Assembly (NCBI RefSeq): GCF_000962805.1 | Contig: NZ_JZTW01000013.1 | Coordinates: forward strand, 62,001 to 126,000 | Direction: 5' to 3' | Length of the DNA stretch: 64,000 nucleotides | From: Pseudarthrobacter chlorophenolicus | GTDB lineage: Bacteria; Actinomycetota; Actinomycetes; Actinomycetales; Micrococcaceae | In this document: piece after piece, positions 63,926 to 64,000 of the stretch | How positions within the stretch are numbered: position 1 is the first letter of the stretch | How the letters are laid out: each line of letters starts with the position of its first letter | Translations under genes and position numbers: made by a program | Notes under the pieces: generated by a model | Seen by the model: the letters and a program-made list of their open reading frames with translations, nothing else | Database searches by the model: none | Told to the model about the DNA's origin: nothing

Positions 63926-64000
63926 TTGCTGGCTCCGCTCACGGGCTGCGTGGCGTGACTCTTCCATTGCCGGCCTTCCTGTTCTTCCGCCGGCAACCCG

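Overview
The window comes from a high-GC Gram-positive actinomycete. The rRNA operon, the DtxR-type iron box, a strong GC bias with GTG and TTG starts, and protein sequences typical of Micrococcaceae point to Arthrobacter or Pseudarthrobacter. This placement is inferred by recognition of sequence types, not by a search.

Layout. Positions 1-2.9 kb hold an aspartate/asparagine catabolic operon on the minus strand: a GntR regulator with a near-perfect, probably leaderless promoter, an asparaginase and a truncated aspartase. Positions 3-4.6 kb hold a hipBA toxin-antitoxin pair with two matching palindromes around its promoter. Positions 4.6-16.7 kb are mostly minus-strand metabolic and hypothetical genes: a UDG-like and terpene-cyclase-like pair, an amidohydrolase, an S4 RNA-binding protein, a sulfite-oxidase-like enzyme, NmrA-like and aldo/keto reductases, membrane proteins and a long acyl-CoA dehydrogenase with an upstream palindrome.

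Positions 17-22.9 kb hold a Wadjet/Mks SMC operon, jetA-jetB-jetC, in which the nuclease gene jetD is absent. Two tandem paralogous lipoprotein genes with a duplicated leader occupy the place where jetD would be expected (23.1-24.6 kb). Positions 25.5-30.8 kb hold an iron-siderophore operon (binding protein, two permeases, ATPase, siderophore-interacting flavoprotein) behind a DtxR box. Positions 31-33.6 kb hold twin SGNH hydrolases with a YciI-like and a MarR gene. Positions 33.6-36.5 kb hold a flavinylation operon: ferric-reductase-like membrane flavoprotein, secreted FMN-binding protein with an SGAT site, and ApbE.

Positions 36.8-37.5 kb hold rpmB-rpmG-rpsN in their zinc-free forms, directly upstream of a complete 16S-23S-5S operon (38.2-43.6 kb) with tandem promoters and processing stems. 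Then come an HU gene, a CopD-CtaG fusion, a thioredoxin-NHL protein, a DUF559 nuclease-like gene bordered by copies of a 16-bp sequence, a HerA-like ATPase and, at 52.7-63.1 kb, a gene set built around a polar amino acid ABC transporter and three luciferase-like flavin monooxygenases. This set resembles the Bacillus yxe/ytm S-alkylcysteine salvage operons. An SDR gene closes the window.

The best candidates for something unusual are the JetD-less Wadjet locus with its tandem lipoproteins, the organosulfur-type monooxygenase cluster with a diverged paralog and DUF1684 protein, and a 58-bp REP-like element found once inside a permease gene and once downstream of the 5S gene. No CRISPR array, IS element, prophage or tRNA was seen.
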